From NCBI RefSeq assembly GCF_900142445.1, contig NZ_FRAV01000029.1, forward strand, positions 1-62,835: DNA of 62,835 nucleotides, written 5' to 3'. This DNA is from Chryseobacterium polytrichastri (GTDB taxonomy: Bacteria > Bacteroidota > Bacteroidia > Flavobacteriales > Weeksellaceae). Below, in pieces: positions 25,416-34,177 of this stretch. The notes under the pieces are model-generated. The model did not search any database. It was not told the DNA's origin and was given only the letters and a program-made list of their open reading frames with translations. How positions within the stretch are numbered: position 1 is the first letter of the stretch; the number at the start of each line of letters is the position of its first letter. The translations under genes and the position numbers were made by a program.

Positions 25416-26237
25416 CTACTTTTTTTCGATAATGTATATCAAACTCGAAAATTCGTTAGAAAAAAGGGCTTTTACGTTGGAAATCGTTCCATAGATTGTT
25501 GCTTTTAGCCAAAAAAGAGGTGATTTCTTGTATTTTTCGCTCAACATAGAGATATAATAAGAGTCAAGAACCAAAGGTTTGATCTTTCTCATTTTCCAGT
25601 TGGGTTTCTTAGAAATTAAATTTTCCATTCCGGTTTTTGAAAAATGATAGATGTGTCTTGGTACATCATACGCTGCCCAATATTCTTTATAATGTTTTGC
25701 ATCGTAAGAAGTAGGATTAGGAACTGCAATAATTAATAATCCTTTTTCTTTTAATTTTGAATGAAAAATTTGAAGCATCTCATCTTGATTTTCTACGTGC
25801 TCGAAAACATGCCATAAAGTAATTGCATCTAAACTTCCATCTTCAATGGTGTTTAAATTATCTATTATTTTTGCTTTTTCAATTTTACTTTGTGCGGCTT
25901 TTCTAGCATCAGCATCAGGTTCAAAACCTAAGGTTTCAAAATCATTTTCTATATATTTTACAAATTCTCCAGCCCCGCATCCGTAATCCAGCACTTTTGA
26001 ACCTTTCTTTATTCTGTCAATAAGGATCGTTTTTTTATATTGAAGATTGAAAGACTGTAAGAATTTATATAGCTTTTCTTTTAAACTTCCTGAATCCTGA
26101 TGATGGGAAATATAATCTTCACTTTCATAATATTTAGAAATATTCGATGGAATAGGGGAGGTCTTGAAAACTCCTTTTGTTTCTGTTTCTTTAATTTCAA
26201 ATATTTCCTGAGAAAGAAAATGATCTTTAATTTTCAT
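25416..26237 (-). CDS. Class I SAM-dependent methyltransferase
   Basis: A 273-residue cytoplasmic methyltransferase. The SAM-binding motif I is VLDYGCGAGEFVKYIE at about residues 80-95, followed by an acidic motif II (TLGFEPD) and LWHVFEHVENQDEM. The N-terminal KTSPIPSNISKYYESEDYISHH block is common in flavobacterial UbiG-like proteins. Substrate unknown. The ATG at 26237 is preferred over one at 26294, which would add 19 poorly conserved residues. It lies downstream of mnmG, with a parS-like site between them. Confidence 0.8.
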   Translation of the reverse strand: MKIKDHFLSQEIFEIKETETKGVFKTSPIPSNISKYYESEDYISHHQDSGSLKEKLYKFLQSFNLQYKKTILIDRIKKGSKVLDYGCGAGEFVKYIENDFETLGFEPDADARKAAQSKIEKAKIIDNLNTIEDGSLDAITLWHVFEHVENQDEMLQIFHSKLKEKGLLIIAVPNPTSYDAKHYKEYWAAYDVPRHIYHFSKTGMENLISKKPNWKMRKIKPLVLDSYYISMLSEKYKKSPLFWLKATIYGTISNVKALFSNEFSSLIYIIEKK

Positions 26238-26326
26238 TTGAATAACTTCTTTTATATTAAAAATTAAGATATTTATAAACTTTTGCAAGCTCATAGATAT
26301 CTTAATTTTCGTTTTTATTTTACAAA

Positions 26327-26342
26327 TGTTTCACGTGGAACA
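26327..26342. other. parS-like centromere site, one mismatch
   Basis: TGTTTCACGTGGAACA, one base from the canonical ParB site. It lies between the methyltransferase and mnmG genes. A second, perfect copy is at 28261-28276. Confidence 0.85.
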
Positions 26343-26351
26343 TTTCTTAAT

Positions 26352-28214
26352 TTAACGTCCTAGATATACCATTAAAACATTAACATCGGCGGGAGATACT
26401 CCGCTTATTCTACCTGCTTGGGCTAAGGTTTTTGGTTTTACCTTAGTCATTTTCTGTTTAGCTTCTGCAGAAAGGCTTGAAATAGCTATATAATCAAAAT
26501 CTTCCGGAATCTTAACGTTTTCCAGACGGTTCAGTTTGGCTACATTTTCTTTTTCTTTCTCAATATATCCTCTGTATTTAATATTTACTTCTGCTTGCTC
26601 TCTTACTTCATCATCATATGTAGAAGTTACTTCCTTAATAGCTTCAATGTTCTCTAGTTTTTCTAGGGTAATATTTGGTCTTGTAAGGAATTGAGCAGCT
26701 CTGTAAGCTTGGTCAACAGGATTGCTTTCTATGCTTTCAAGGATAGGATTAATGACTCCAGGCTTTAAAGAAGTTTCTCGTAAGAAGGCTTCAAGTTCTT
26801 CACTTTTAGAGATTTTCTCCTGAACTCTTTTCAATCTATCTTCTTTTGCTAAACCTAAGTTGTAAGCCTTTTCAGTTAATCTGATATCTGCATTATCTTG
26901 TCTTAAAAGAAGTCTGTATTCTGCACGAGAAGTAAACATTCTATAAGGTTCTTCTGTACCTTTTGTAATTAAGTCATCAATTAAAACTCCGATATAGGCT
27001 TCATCTCTGTTAAGAATGAAATCTTCTTTATCATGTACTTTATTGTGGGCATTTATTCCTGCAATTAAACCTTGTCCGGCAGCTTCTTCATAACCCGTTG
27101 TACCGTTAATTTGACCTGCGAAATATAAATTACTTACCAATTTAGTTTCTAAGGTATGCTTTAATTGAGTAGGAGGGAAGTAGTCATATTCAATAGCATA
27201 ACCCGGACGGAATACTTTTACATTCTCAAATCCTGGTATATGTTTCATTGCTTTAATCTGAACATCTTCTGGAAGAGAAGAGCTGAAACCATTTACATAG
27301 ATCTCTACAGTTTTCCATCCTTCCGGTTCTACGAAAAGTTGGTGTCTTGTTCTTTCTGCAAAACGATTGATTTTATCTTCAATACTAGGGCAATATCTTG
27401 GTCCTAAACTTTGAATGGTACCATTGAACATTGGGCTTCTATCGAAACCTTCACGTAAAATATCATGTACTTCTTCGTTGGTGTAAACGATGTGACAGCT
27501 TAATTGTTTTGTTAATTTTGGAGTATCAAGGTAGCTGAATTTTTGAGGGTTTTCATCTCCTTTTTGTTCCTCCATTTTAGAGTAATCTAAACTTCTTCCG
27601 TCTACACGGGGTGGGGTACCGGTCTTCATTCTTCCAGATTCGAAGCCTAAAGAAACAAGTTGTTCTGTGATACCAAATGCTCTTGGTTCACCCATTCTTC
27701 CACCGCCTAATTGCTTATCTCCAACGTGGATTAATCCGTTAAGGAAAGTACCATTTGTAAGAACTACAGATTTGGATCTTATTTGAATTCCTAGTGAAGT
27801 TACAACTCCAACGGCTCTGTCATTTTCAATAATTAAGCTCTTCACCATATCCTGAAAGAAATCAAGATTTGGAGTATTTTCTAAAGCATAACGCCATTCT
27901 TCAGCGAAAAGCATTCTGTCATTTTGTGTTCTTGGAGACCACATTGCAGGACCTTTTGATAGGTTTAGCATCTTAAATTGAATCGCAGATTTGTCTGCTA
28001 TAATTCCGGAGTAACCTCCCATTGCATCGATCTCTCTTACAATTTGTCCTTTTGCAATTCCTCCCATTGCCGGGTTGCAACTCATTTGTCCGATCGTTTG
28101 CATGTTCATTGTAACGAGCAAAGTTTTCGAACCTAAGTTAGCCGCTGCTGCTGCTGCTTCACATCCTGCGTGACCTGCACCAACTACGATTACATCATAT
28201 ATTTCTGAAATCAT
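26352..28214 (-). CDS. mnmG: tRNA uridine-5-carboxymethylaminomethyl modification enzyme MnmG (GidA)
   Basis: A 620-residue FAD protein that with MnmE modifies the wobble uridine of tRNAs. The FAD-binding VIVVGAGHAGCEAAAAAANLG is at about residues 9-29, followed by SCNPAMGGIAKGQIVREIDAMGG and GGGRMGEP. The catalytic cysteine blocks TGTPPRVDGRS and LGPRYCPSIEDK are present, and the C-terminal helical domain is intact. mnmG is often near oriC; here it lies between two parS-like sites. Confidence 0.97.
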   Translation of the reverse strand: MISEIYDVIVVGAGHAGCEAAAAAANLGSKTLLVTMNMQTIGQMSCNPAMGGIAKGQIVREIDAMGGYSGIIADKSAIQFKMLNLSKGPAMWSPRTQNDRMLFAEEWRYALENTPNLDFFQDMVKSLIIENDRAVGVVTSLGIQIRSKSVVLTNGTFLNGLIHVGDKQLGGGRMGEPRAFGITEQLVSLGFESGRMKTGTPPRVDGRSLDYSKMEEQKGDENPQKFSYLDTPKLTKQLSCHIVYTNEEVHDILREGFDRSPMFNGTIQSLGPRYCPSIEDKINRFAERTRHQLFVEPEGWKTVEIYVNGFSSSLPEDVQIKAMKHIPGFENVKVFRPGYAIEYDYFPPTQLKHTLETKLVSNLYFAGQINGTTGYEEAAGQGLIAGINAHNKVHDKEDFILNRDEAYIGVLIDDLITKGTEEPYRMFTSRAEYRLLLRQDNADIRLTEKAYNLGLAKEDRLKRVQEKISKSEELEAFLRETSLKPGVINPILESIESNPVDQAYRAAQFLTRPNITLEKLENIEAIKEVTSTYDDEVREQAEVNIKYRGYIEKEKENVAKLNRLENVKIPEDFDYIAISSLSAEAKQKMTKVKPKTLAQAGRISGVSPADVNVLMVYLGR

Positions 28215-28260
28215 TTTTATGTTGCTTGTTTTAAGCCTTAATTTTTTTATCTTTTATAAA

Positions 28261-28276
28261 TGTTTCACGTGAAACA
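28261..28276. other. parS centromere site, perfect
   Basis: TGTTTCACGTGAAACA is the canonical 16-base ParB-binding palindrome. It lies 46 bases upstream of the mnmG start. Such sites cluster near replication origins. Confidence 0.93.
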
Positions 28277-28351
28277 TTGCGTCGAAATAAATTCTAAAAA
28301 GAGTTTCTATTTCGTGTTATTTAGCTTAGATAAAAATCTCTTCGATATAAA

Positions 28352-28762
28352 TTAATTATTATACTTTGCTAAATAAAAATCTTCTTTTCCTCGCATTGCT
28401 TTCTCTTCTTCTTCCGTTTTATCTTTGTATCCGCAAAGATGAAGAATACCATGAGCTAAAACTCTTCTTAGTTCTTCTTCGTAATTTTTGGATAGGGTAG
28501 AAGCGTTATCTGAAATGCGCTGCAAAGATACAAAAATCTCAGCGCTTATTGTTTTGCCTTTTACATAATCAAAAGTGATGATATCTGTATAGTAATCATG
28601 CTGTAAATAGTCTTGATTTATCTTCAAAAGATATTCGTCATCACAGAAAATGTAATTAATTTCGCCTATTTTTTTTCCTTCTGAAAGTATCAGATCTTCC
28701 AGCCATTTTGTGTATTCTGTATTTACCGTTGATGGTAAATTTTCGTAAAAGAATTGTATCAT
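28352..28762 (-). CDS. ybeY: Endoribonuclease YbeY (rRNA maturation)
   Basis: A 136-residue metal-dependent RNase used in 16S rRNA 3' maturation and ribosome quality control. The zinc motif is AHGILHLCGYKDK near residue 113. The first two ligands His-x3-His are present, but the third, normally His in GYDH, aligns with Asp or Lys (GYKDK). That variant may be normal in Bacteroidota. It follows the patatin gene by 4 bases on the same strand, so the two are probably cotranscribed. Confidence 0.92.
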   Translation of the reverse strand: MIQFFYENLPSTVNTEYTKWLEDLILSEGKKIGEINYIFCDDEYLLKINQDYLQHDYYTDIITFDYVKGKTISAEIFVSLQRISDNASTLSKNYEEELRRVLAHGILHLCGYKDKTEEEEKAMRGKEDFYLAKYNN

Positions 28763-28766
28763 TGTT

Positions 28767-30923
28767 TTAAAACCAGTGCCCTAATATAACACTGAATATG
28801 CCTTTTTGATTATTTTTAAGTGAGTGACTAAAGTTTAGTCTTATTTGTCCGAAAGGAGATTTGTAACCTGCCGAGATTCCTACTGAACTATAATTAAGTT
28901 TAACAGCATCTTCGAAAGTAATATCGTTGGATAAATTAGCAAAAGAAAAATTTCCGCTTAGAAAATAATTCTTCTCAAATTTAAACTGAAGATCATTGGA
29001 TATTAAGATAACATTATTTGAGTTTAGCTGTGAGAAGTAGAATCCGGCAAAGCTTTTAAAGTTGACCATGTTTTGCTCGAAAACACCTCCTAAACGATAT
29101 TGGTAAAATTGAGGTAGATGTTCGCCAATGGTAATCCCACCATAAAGATTAAGGTGATAAGAGAATTGTTTTGCTAAAGGAATATTAATTCTAATATCAG
29201 CTTTTACTTGTATTATTCTTTTATCTACTTCAGATTTCATTAAATCTATTGCCTTTCCTTCTGCAGAAATATAAAGCCCTTTGGTAGGGAAGTCTTTGTC
29301 ATCCTGGGTATCACTTTTGATGAAGATATAAGGGTTTATAAAGCGGCTAATGCGCTCATTGGTACCGTTGGCTTCAGCATCGAAGTAATCGTGGCTTAAA
29401 CCGCCTCCTATGGCGAATTTATCTTTCCATGTAGATTGAATGTAGATTTCATTTCTTAGCCATTTCCATTTGTCTACATTATAATTATTTACATCTTTTA
29501 AATCGAAGCTCATTCCAGAAGAGTACAATCCTAATCCTGGAATGTATCCGTTATCAATAAAATAATTTAAATAATATCTGGGTTTATCTCCTACAATTAC
29601 ATCAAGTGAGAGATTTGAATTTTTAAATAACAGACGTTTTGCTGAATAGTTTAGTAACAACCCCGTCTTGAATACTTCGTCATAATGAAGACCAAATTTT
29701 ACAAAATGTCTGGCTTCATCTTCGGTCACATAAAGTTTAAGATAGTTGGCATCGTTCTCTGAAATAATATCATAATTGATAAACTTATAATTGTTGGTGG
29801 CTACCAATTTATCAATCTTTTTATTGATACTTCCATAGGTTTGTAAAGAGGGTAGGCGGAGGCCCATTTTTCCTAAGACATAGTTTTTACCAAAGATTTT
29901 ATCTCCCTCCAACGCAATACTGTCTATCTTGTATACATTAGAATAAATTGGATTTATCTTTTGTCTTAGTCGATCAAATGATCGCTTTGGAAGTTCATTT
30001 AATATATCTACATACTTCAAGCCTTCCACGTATCCACTATCCAGAATTTTTTTCTTGTCATCATAGCTTGTAGCAGACATTCCTTTTAGATTAGGCTTAA
30101 TATTGATATCTGTGTATTTGTATTGACGTTTTGTATCCTTGTGGATGTTCATGTCAATAACTTGATTTAGGATTGATATAATACTGTTTAAATCTTCTCT
30201 GCTTGATAGGTCTTGGTTCAGATCCACACCAATCACGATGTCAATTCCTTTATCCTTTAATGGCTTCGAAGGATAGTTTACCGTCATGGCGCCATCAATA
30301 TAAATACTGTCACCAATTTTTACAGGATCCATCAATGAAGGAAAGGCAGAACTCGCCATGATAGATTGTACGAGATCACCTTTCTCAAAGATTTCCATAT
30401 TTCCACTTTCTAGGTTTGTTGCAACGCACATGAAAGGAATTGGAAGTTTTGAAAAGTCATCAATATTGGAAACATTTTTGAAAAGCTCTTTCAGTAAATA
30501 AACATTTTTCTGTCCTGAGCTTATGGAAGATGGAAGTGTGATTTTACCATTTTTTAATGGAATAGAAAAAAGATATTTATCAACGGATTTATTAAAGAAT
30601 GTACTTTCTTTTCTAGATTTAGGATCCATGATTAAAGAATAGAAATCGGTGTCCATTACAATTTTTTCAATCTCTTTTCCAGAATATCCGGATGCATATA
30701 AACCACCAACGATGGCTCCCATACTTGTCCCGGCAATATAATCTACTTTTACTCCTAGAGAATCTAATACTTTGAGAACTCCAACATGCGAAAAACCTTT
30801 GGCTCCGCCTCCGGCCAATGAAAGACCTATTCTGGGATTTTTAGGGATTACCAAATTCTTTTTTACTTGAGAATGTATCAAAAGTAATTGGAAAGCGAAT
30901 AAGAGAATCAGGAGTTTTCTCAT
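28767..30923 (-). CDS. Patatin-like phospholipase with C-terminal outer-membrane barrel
   Basis: A 718-residue exported protein (signal MRKLLILLFAFQLLLIHSQ). Residues about 30-225 form a patatin domain: oxyanion GGGAKGFSHVG, nucleophile elbow GTSMG (Ser near 67) and DGAMTVNYPS with the catalytic Asp. A POTRA-like segment follows (about 335-410). The last 300 residues are beta-rich and end in GHWF, as a BamA-type barrel would. This layout matches PlpD-like type Vd proteins, although the passenger may stay attached. It adjoins murF-alr by 2 bases. Confidence 0.88.
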   Translation of the reverse strand: MRKLLILLFAFQLLLIHSQVKKNLVIPKNPRIGLSLAGGGAKGFSHVGVLKVLDSLGVKVDYIAGTSMGAIVGGLYASGYSGKEIEKIVMDTDFYSLIMDPKSRKESTFFNKSVDKYLFSIPLKNGKITLPSSISSGQKNVYLLKELFKNVSNIDDFSKLPIPFMCVATNLESGNMEIFEKGDLVQSIMASSAFPSLMDPVKIGDSIYIDGAMTVNYPSKPLKDKGIDIVIGVDLNQDLSSREDLNSIISILNQVIDMNIHKDTKRQYKYTDINIKPNLKGMSATSYDDKKKILDSGYVEGLKYVDILNELPKRSFDRLRQKINPIYSNVYKIDSIALEGDKIFGKNYVLGKMGLRLPSLQTYGSINKKIDKLVATNNYKFINYDIISENDANYLKLYVTEDEARHFVKFGLHYDEVFKTGLLLNYSAKRLLFKNSNLSLDVIVGDKPRYYLNYFIDNGYIPGLGLYSSGMSFDLKDVNNYNVDKWKWLRNEIYIQSTWKDKFAIGGGLSHDYFDAEANGTNERISRFINPYIFIKSDTQDDKDFPTKGLYISAEGKAIDLMKSEVDKRIIQVKADIRINIPLAKQFSYHLNLYGGITIGEHLPQFYQYRLGGVFEQNMVNFKSFAGFYFSQLNSNNVILISNDLQFKFEKNYFLSGNFSFANLSNDITFEDAVKLNYSSVGISAGYKSPFGQIRLNFSHSLKNNQKGIFSVILGHWF

Positions 30924-30925
30924 AG

Positions 30926-33373
30926 TTAGTCTTTTATATAAATCCTTTTCACCCGAGGTGAGATGGAAGTTAGTACTTCGTAGGTTATGGTTTTGCAGTA
31001 TGCTGCGAATTCTTTTAAACTTGGTTTTGCATTGAAAATAGTTACCGTATCTCCTTCTTTCACATTGGGAATATGATCTACATTCAGCATCATCATATCC
31101 ATACAGATATTACCTACAATAGGGGCTAAGGTTTTGTGTACCGCAAAATTTCCTATTTGGTTTCCTATCAATCTTGGAATTCCGTCTGCATAGCCAACAG
31201 GAACTGTTGCAATTTTGGTTGTATGATCTGTCTTATATTTTCTGCTGTAGCCTACAGATTCTCCGTTTTCTACCAAAGAGATTTGGGAGATTACTGTTTT
31301 AAAGCTTACAACAGATTGTAATTGTTTTTGTATTTCACTACTTGGTGATTCACCTAACATTCCAATACCAATTCTTACCATGTCATATTGATGATGGGTA
31401 TAGCTAGTAATTCCTGAAGAATTTAAGATGTGTCGGATAGGCGTGTAGTTCAATTTTTCAATTAAGTAACTGGAATTTTTGTCAAATGTCTTTAATTGAT
31501 TCAATGTAAATTCTTTCTCAGTCGGTACATCTGAAGACGATAGATGACTGAAAATACTTTGAACCTGTACATTGATATTGTTTAAGGTTTCACTTAATTG
31601 ATCTAATTCGGCATCTTTAAAGCCAAGACGGTGCATCCCTGTTTCCAGTTTGATATGGATAGGATATTTTTTGTCATACCCTGATTTTTGAACTGCTTCA
31701 TAAAATAACTCCAGTACTCTGAAACTATAAATTTCCGGTTCAAGATTATATTGAATTACCGTATCATAACTGTGCTGCTCAGGGTTCATCACCACAATAG
31801 GGATGGTAATTCCTTTTTTTCTAAGTTCCACACCTTCATCTACAAATGCAACACCAAGATAATCAATATGATGATGCTGTAAAAATTCTGATATTTCATA
31901 ACTTCCTAATCCATAAGCATTTGCTTTTACCATAGCCATCATTTTGGTGGAAGGCTTCAGTAAAGACTTATGATAATTGATGTTATGAAGAATTGCATTC
32001 AGGTTAATTTCTAAAACCGTGTCATGTTTCCTTAGTTCAAGGAGGTCTTTCAGTTTTTCAATCTCAAATTTTCTTGCTCCTTTCAGAAGAATAATCTGAT
32101 TCTCAATTTCTGTAAGGTGTTTGCTTTCAACTAATTCTTGAGTGTTAATGAAAGTAAATGTTTTAGATTTAAATAAATCACTAAACTTTGATATTTCATC
32201 ACCAATTAAGAAAACCGAATCAAATTTTTGTTCATTCACAAGTTCTGAAACTTCTTCATACAACTCCTGAGAATTAGAATTCACACCAACAATATCGGTG
32301 AGGACTAAAGATTTTTTAGACTTATTATATTCTTTTAAAAATTGTAGGGCGGTTTTTAAAGAATCCAGATCCAGATTAAAAGAATCATTAATGATGATAT
32401 TATTTTTACTTCCTTCAATCGCTTCAAGTCGCATTTCTACAGCCTTCAAAGCGTTGATTTTTTCAATGATCTTTTGATTTTCTATTCCTAACTCCTTTAA
32501 CACCGTTATAAGAGCTAAGGCATTGGTTAAAGTAGCTTCATCTCTTTGATGGGCAGGAAAACTGATCACTTCCCCAAAATATTCCACAACAATATTTTCA
32601 TCTTTGGAAATATTATTTTTAATGAAAACTTGGTTCTCTTTTTTAAAGCCGTAAGAAATTAATTTTTTACTTGAATACAGTTTGTTTATTTTATTGCTGA
32701 CGAGTGCATTATCGCCATTATAAATAATCACTTCAGAATCTTTAAAAAGTTTAATCTTCTCATCGATTAATTCTTCCTCCGATTCGAAATTGGCAGCATG
32801 TGCTGTTCCAATATGAGTAAGCAAACCAATCTGCGGATGGAAAATGTTTTCCAGATTCTTCATTTCGTTAGGCTTTGAAATTCCTACTTCAAAAATTCCC
32901 AATTGGTGAGAATTATTAATTTGAAGCAGAGAAAGGGGAAGGCCAATCTGTGAATTAAAACTTTTTGGGCTTTTCACCGTTGGAAATTCATTCCAAAGAC
33001 ATTGGTATAACCATTCTTTTAGAATTGTTTTTCCGTTACTTCCAGTAATTCCTATGGATTTTATGGAAGAATTTTCGAAATGATATTTCGCTAATTTTTG
33101 AAGGAATTCAACAGAATCTTCAACAATGATCCAAGTTATATTTTCAAACTGTGGATAATGATGTTCAGAAATAATTATGGTTATTCCTCTGTCAATAGCA
33201 GATTCAATAAATTTTTCCCCTGAATTTTTTTGAGTATTAATTGCAATAAAGGCGGCATTCTTAGTAGAATATATAATCCTGCTATCAAAAGCTATGTTTT
33301 TGATAATTAAATTTTTATCTCCAATAATTTGTGCATTGGTGATTTCTGCAATTTGGTGTACTGTATAATTCAT
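30926..33373 (-). CDS. MurF-alanine racemase fusion enzyme
   Basis: An 815-residue bifunctional protein typical of Bacteroidota. The N-terminal part (1-450) is MurF, adding D-Ala-D-Ala to UDP-MurNAc-tripeptide, with ATP-binding GITGSNGKTILKEW. The C-terminal part (from about 455, LEINLNAILHNINY) is alanine racemase, with the PLP lysine in MAMVKANAYGLG and GNICMDMMMLNVDH. One polypeptide thus makes D-Ala and its dipeptide is attached. The ATG at 33373 starts the conserved MNYTVHQIAEITNAQ; an earlier ATG at 33472 would add 33 unconserved Asn/Lys-rich residues. Confidence 0.94.
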   Translation of the reverse strand: MNYTVHQIAEITNAQIIGDKNLIIKNIAFDSRIIYSTKNAAFIAINTQKNSGEKFIESAIDRGITIIISEHHYPQFENITWIIVEDSVEFLQKLAKYHFENSSIKSIGITGSNGKTILKEWLYQCLWNEFPTVKSPKSFNSQIGLPLSLLQINNSHQLGIFEVGISKPNEMKNLENIFHPQIGLLTHIGTAHAANFESEEELIDEKIKLFKDSEVIIYNGDNALVSNKINKLYSSKKLISYGFKKENQVFIKNNISKDENIVVEYFGEVISFPAHQRDEATLTNALALITVLKELGIENQKIIEKINALKAVEMRLEAIEGSKNNIIINDSFNLDLDSLKTALQFLKEYNKSKKSLVLTDIVGVNSNSQELYEEVSELVNEQKFDSVFLIGDEISKFSDLFKSKTFTFINTQELVESKHLTEIENQIILLKGARKFEIEKLKDLLELRKHDTVLEINLNAILHNINYHKSLLKPSTKMMAMVKANAYGLGSYEISEFLQHHHIDYLGVAFVDEGVELRKKGITIPIVVMNPEQHSYDTVIQYNLEPEIYSFRVLELFYEAVQKSGYDKKYPIHIKLETGMHRLGFKDAELDQLSETLNNINVQVQSIFSHLSSSDVPTEKEFTLNQLKTFDKNSSYLIEKLNYTPIRHILNSSGITSYTHHQYDMVRIGIGMLGESPSSEIQKQLQSVVSFKTVISQISLVENGESVGYSRKYKTDHTTKIATVPVGYADGIPRLIGNQIGNFAVHKTLAPIVGNICMDMMMLNVDHIPNVKEGDTVTIFNAKPSLKEFAAYCKTITYEVLTSISPRVKRIYIKD

Positions 33374-33525
33374 TGGTGCCCTTTCTGCTTTATTTTTTTG
33401 TTGGCTGTTTTGTTGGAAATTAGAAAGACGTAAGGTTTTATTAATTTTATTTACGTCTTTATGTTTAACCAAGATATATTTTAATTAAATCTAACATTAA
33501 ACTTAATATTAGCCTAATTTACTGT

Positions 33526-34116
33526 TTATTTATTCTTTTTTGAAAGTACTTCTTCAATAAAAACACGACGGCTTACTGCTTCGTAACTTTCGGTTTCTCC
33601 TAATTCTACCAAATCATCTCCCTGAGAAGTTCTCATGGAGTAGTTGGCCAAATTACCCGTTCTCTTACAAATAGCATGCACTTTTGTAACATATTCTGCA
33701 GTAGCCATTAAGTTAGGCATCGGGCCAAAAGGTCTTCCTAAAAAGTCCATATCCAACCCTGCGATCACTACTCGTATGCCGCTATTGGCTAATTGATTGG
33801 CAATTTCGACAATACTTTCGTCGAAAAACTGAGCTTCATCAATGCCTACAACATCACAATTAGACCCCAATAATATGATTTCATTAGGGTTTTCTACTGC
33901 CGTACTGCGAATGGTATTCTTGTTATGAGAAACTACGTCCTCATTAGAATATCGAGTATCGGTTTTTGGTTTAAAAATTTCCACATTTTGCCCTGCCATT
34001 TCAGCTCTTCGAAGTCTTCTGATCAACTCTTCCGTTTTTCCGGAAAACATTGAGCCACAAATAACTTCCATCCAACCACTTTGTTTGGAATGATTAATTG
34101 TATTTTCTAAAAACAT
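33526..34116 (-). CDS. tdk: Thymidine kinase
   Basis: A 196-residue type II thymidine kinase phosphorylating thymidine for salvage. P-loop ICGSMFSGKTEELIRRLRR is at about residues 19-37, VVGIDEAQFFDE is the Walker B/active-site block and GLDMDFLGRPFGPM the following loop. The lid, which usually has a four-Cys zinc site, keeps only one Cys (AICKRTGNLANYSMR). So zinc binding is lost, as in many flavobacterial enzymes. Start could also be the internal methionine at residue 16. It lies upstream of murF-alr on the same strand. Confidence 0.95.
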   Translation of the reverse strand: MFLENTINHSKQSGWMEVICGSMFSGKTEELIRRLRRAEMAGQNVEIFKPKTDTRYSNEDVVSHNKNTIRSTAVENPNEIILLGSNCDVVGIDEAQFFDESIVEIANQLANSGIRVVIAGLDMDFLGRPFGPMPNLMATAEYVTKVHAICKRTGNLANYSMRTSQGDDLVELGETESYEAVSRRVFIEEVLSKKNK

Positions 34117-34177
34117 TTGTTAAATTAGCCGTATATTTTTAACATCAAAAGTAAGCAATTTTAACAACAATCTTAAT

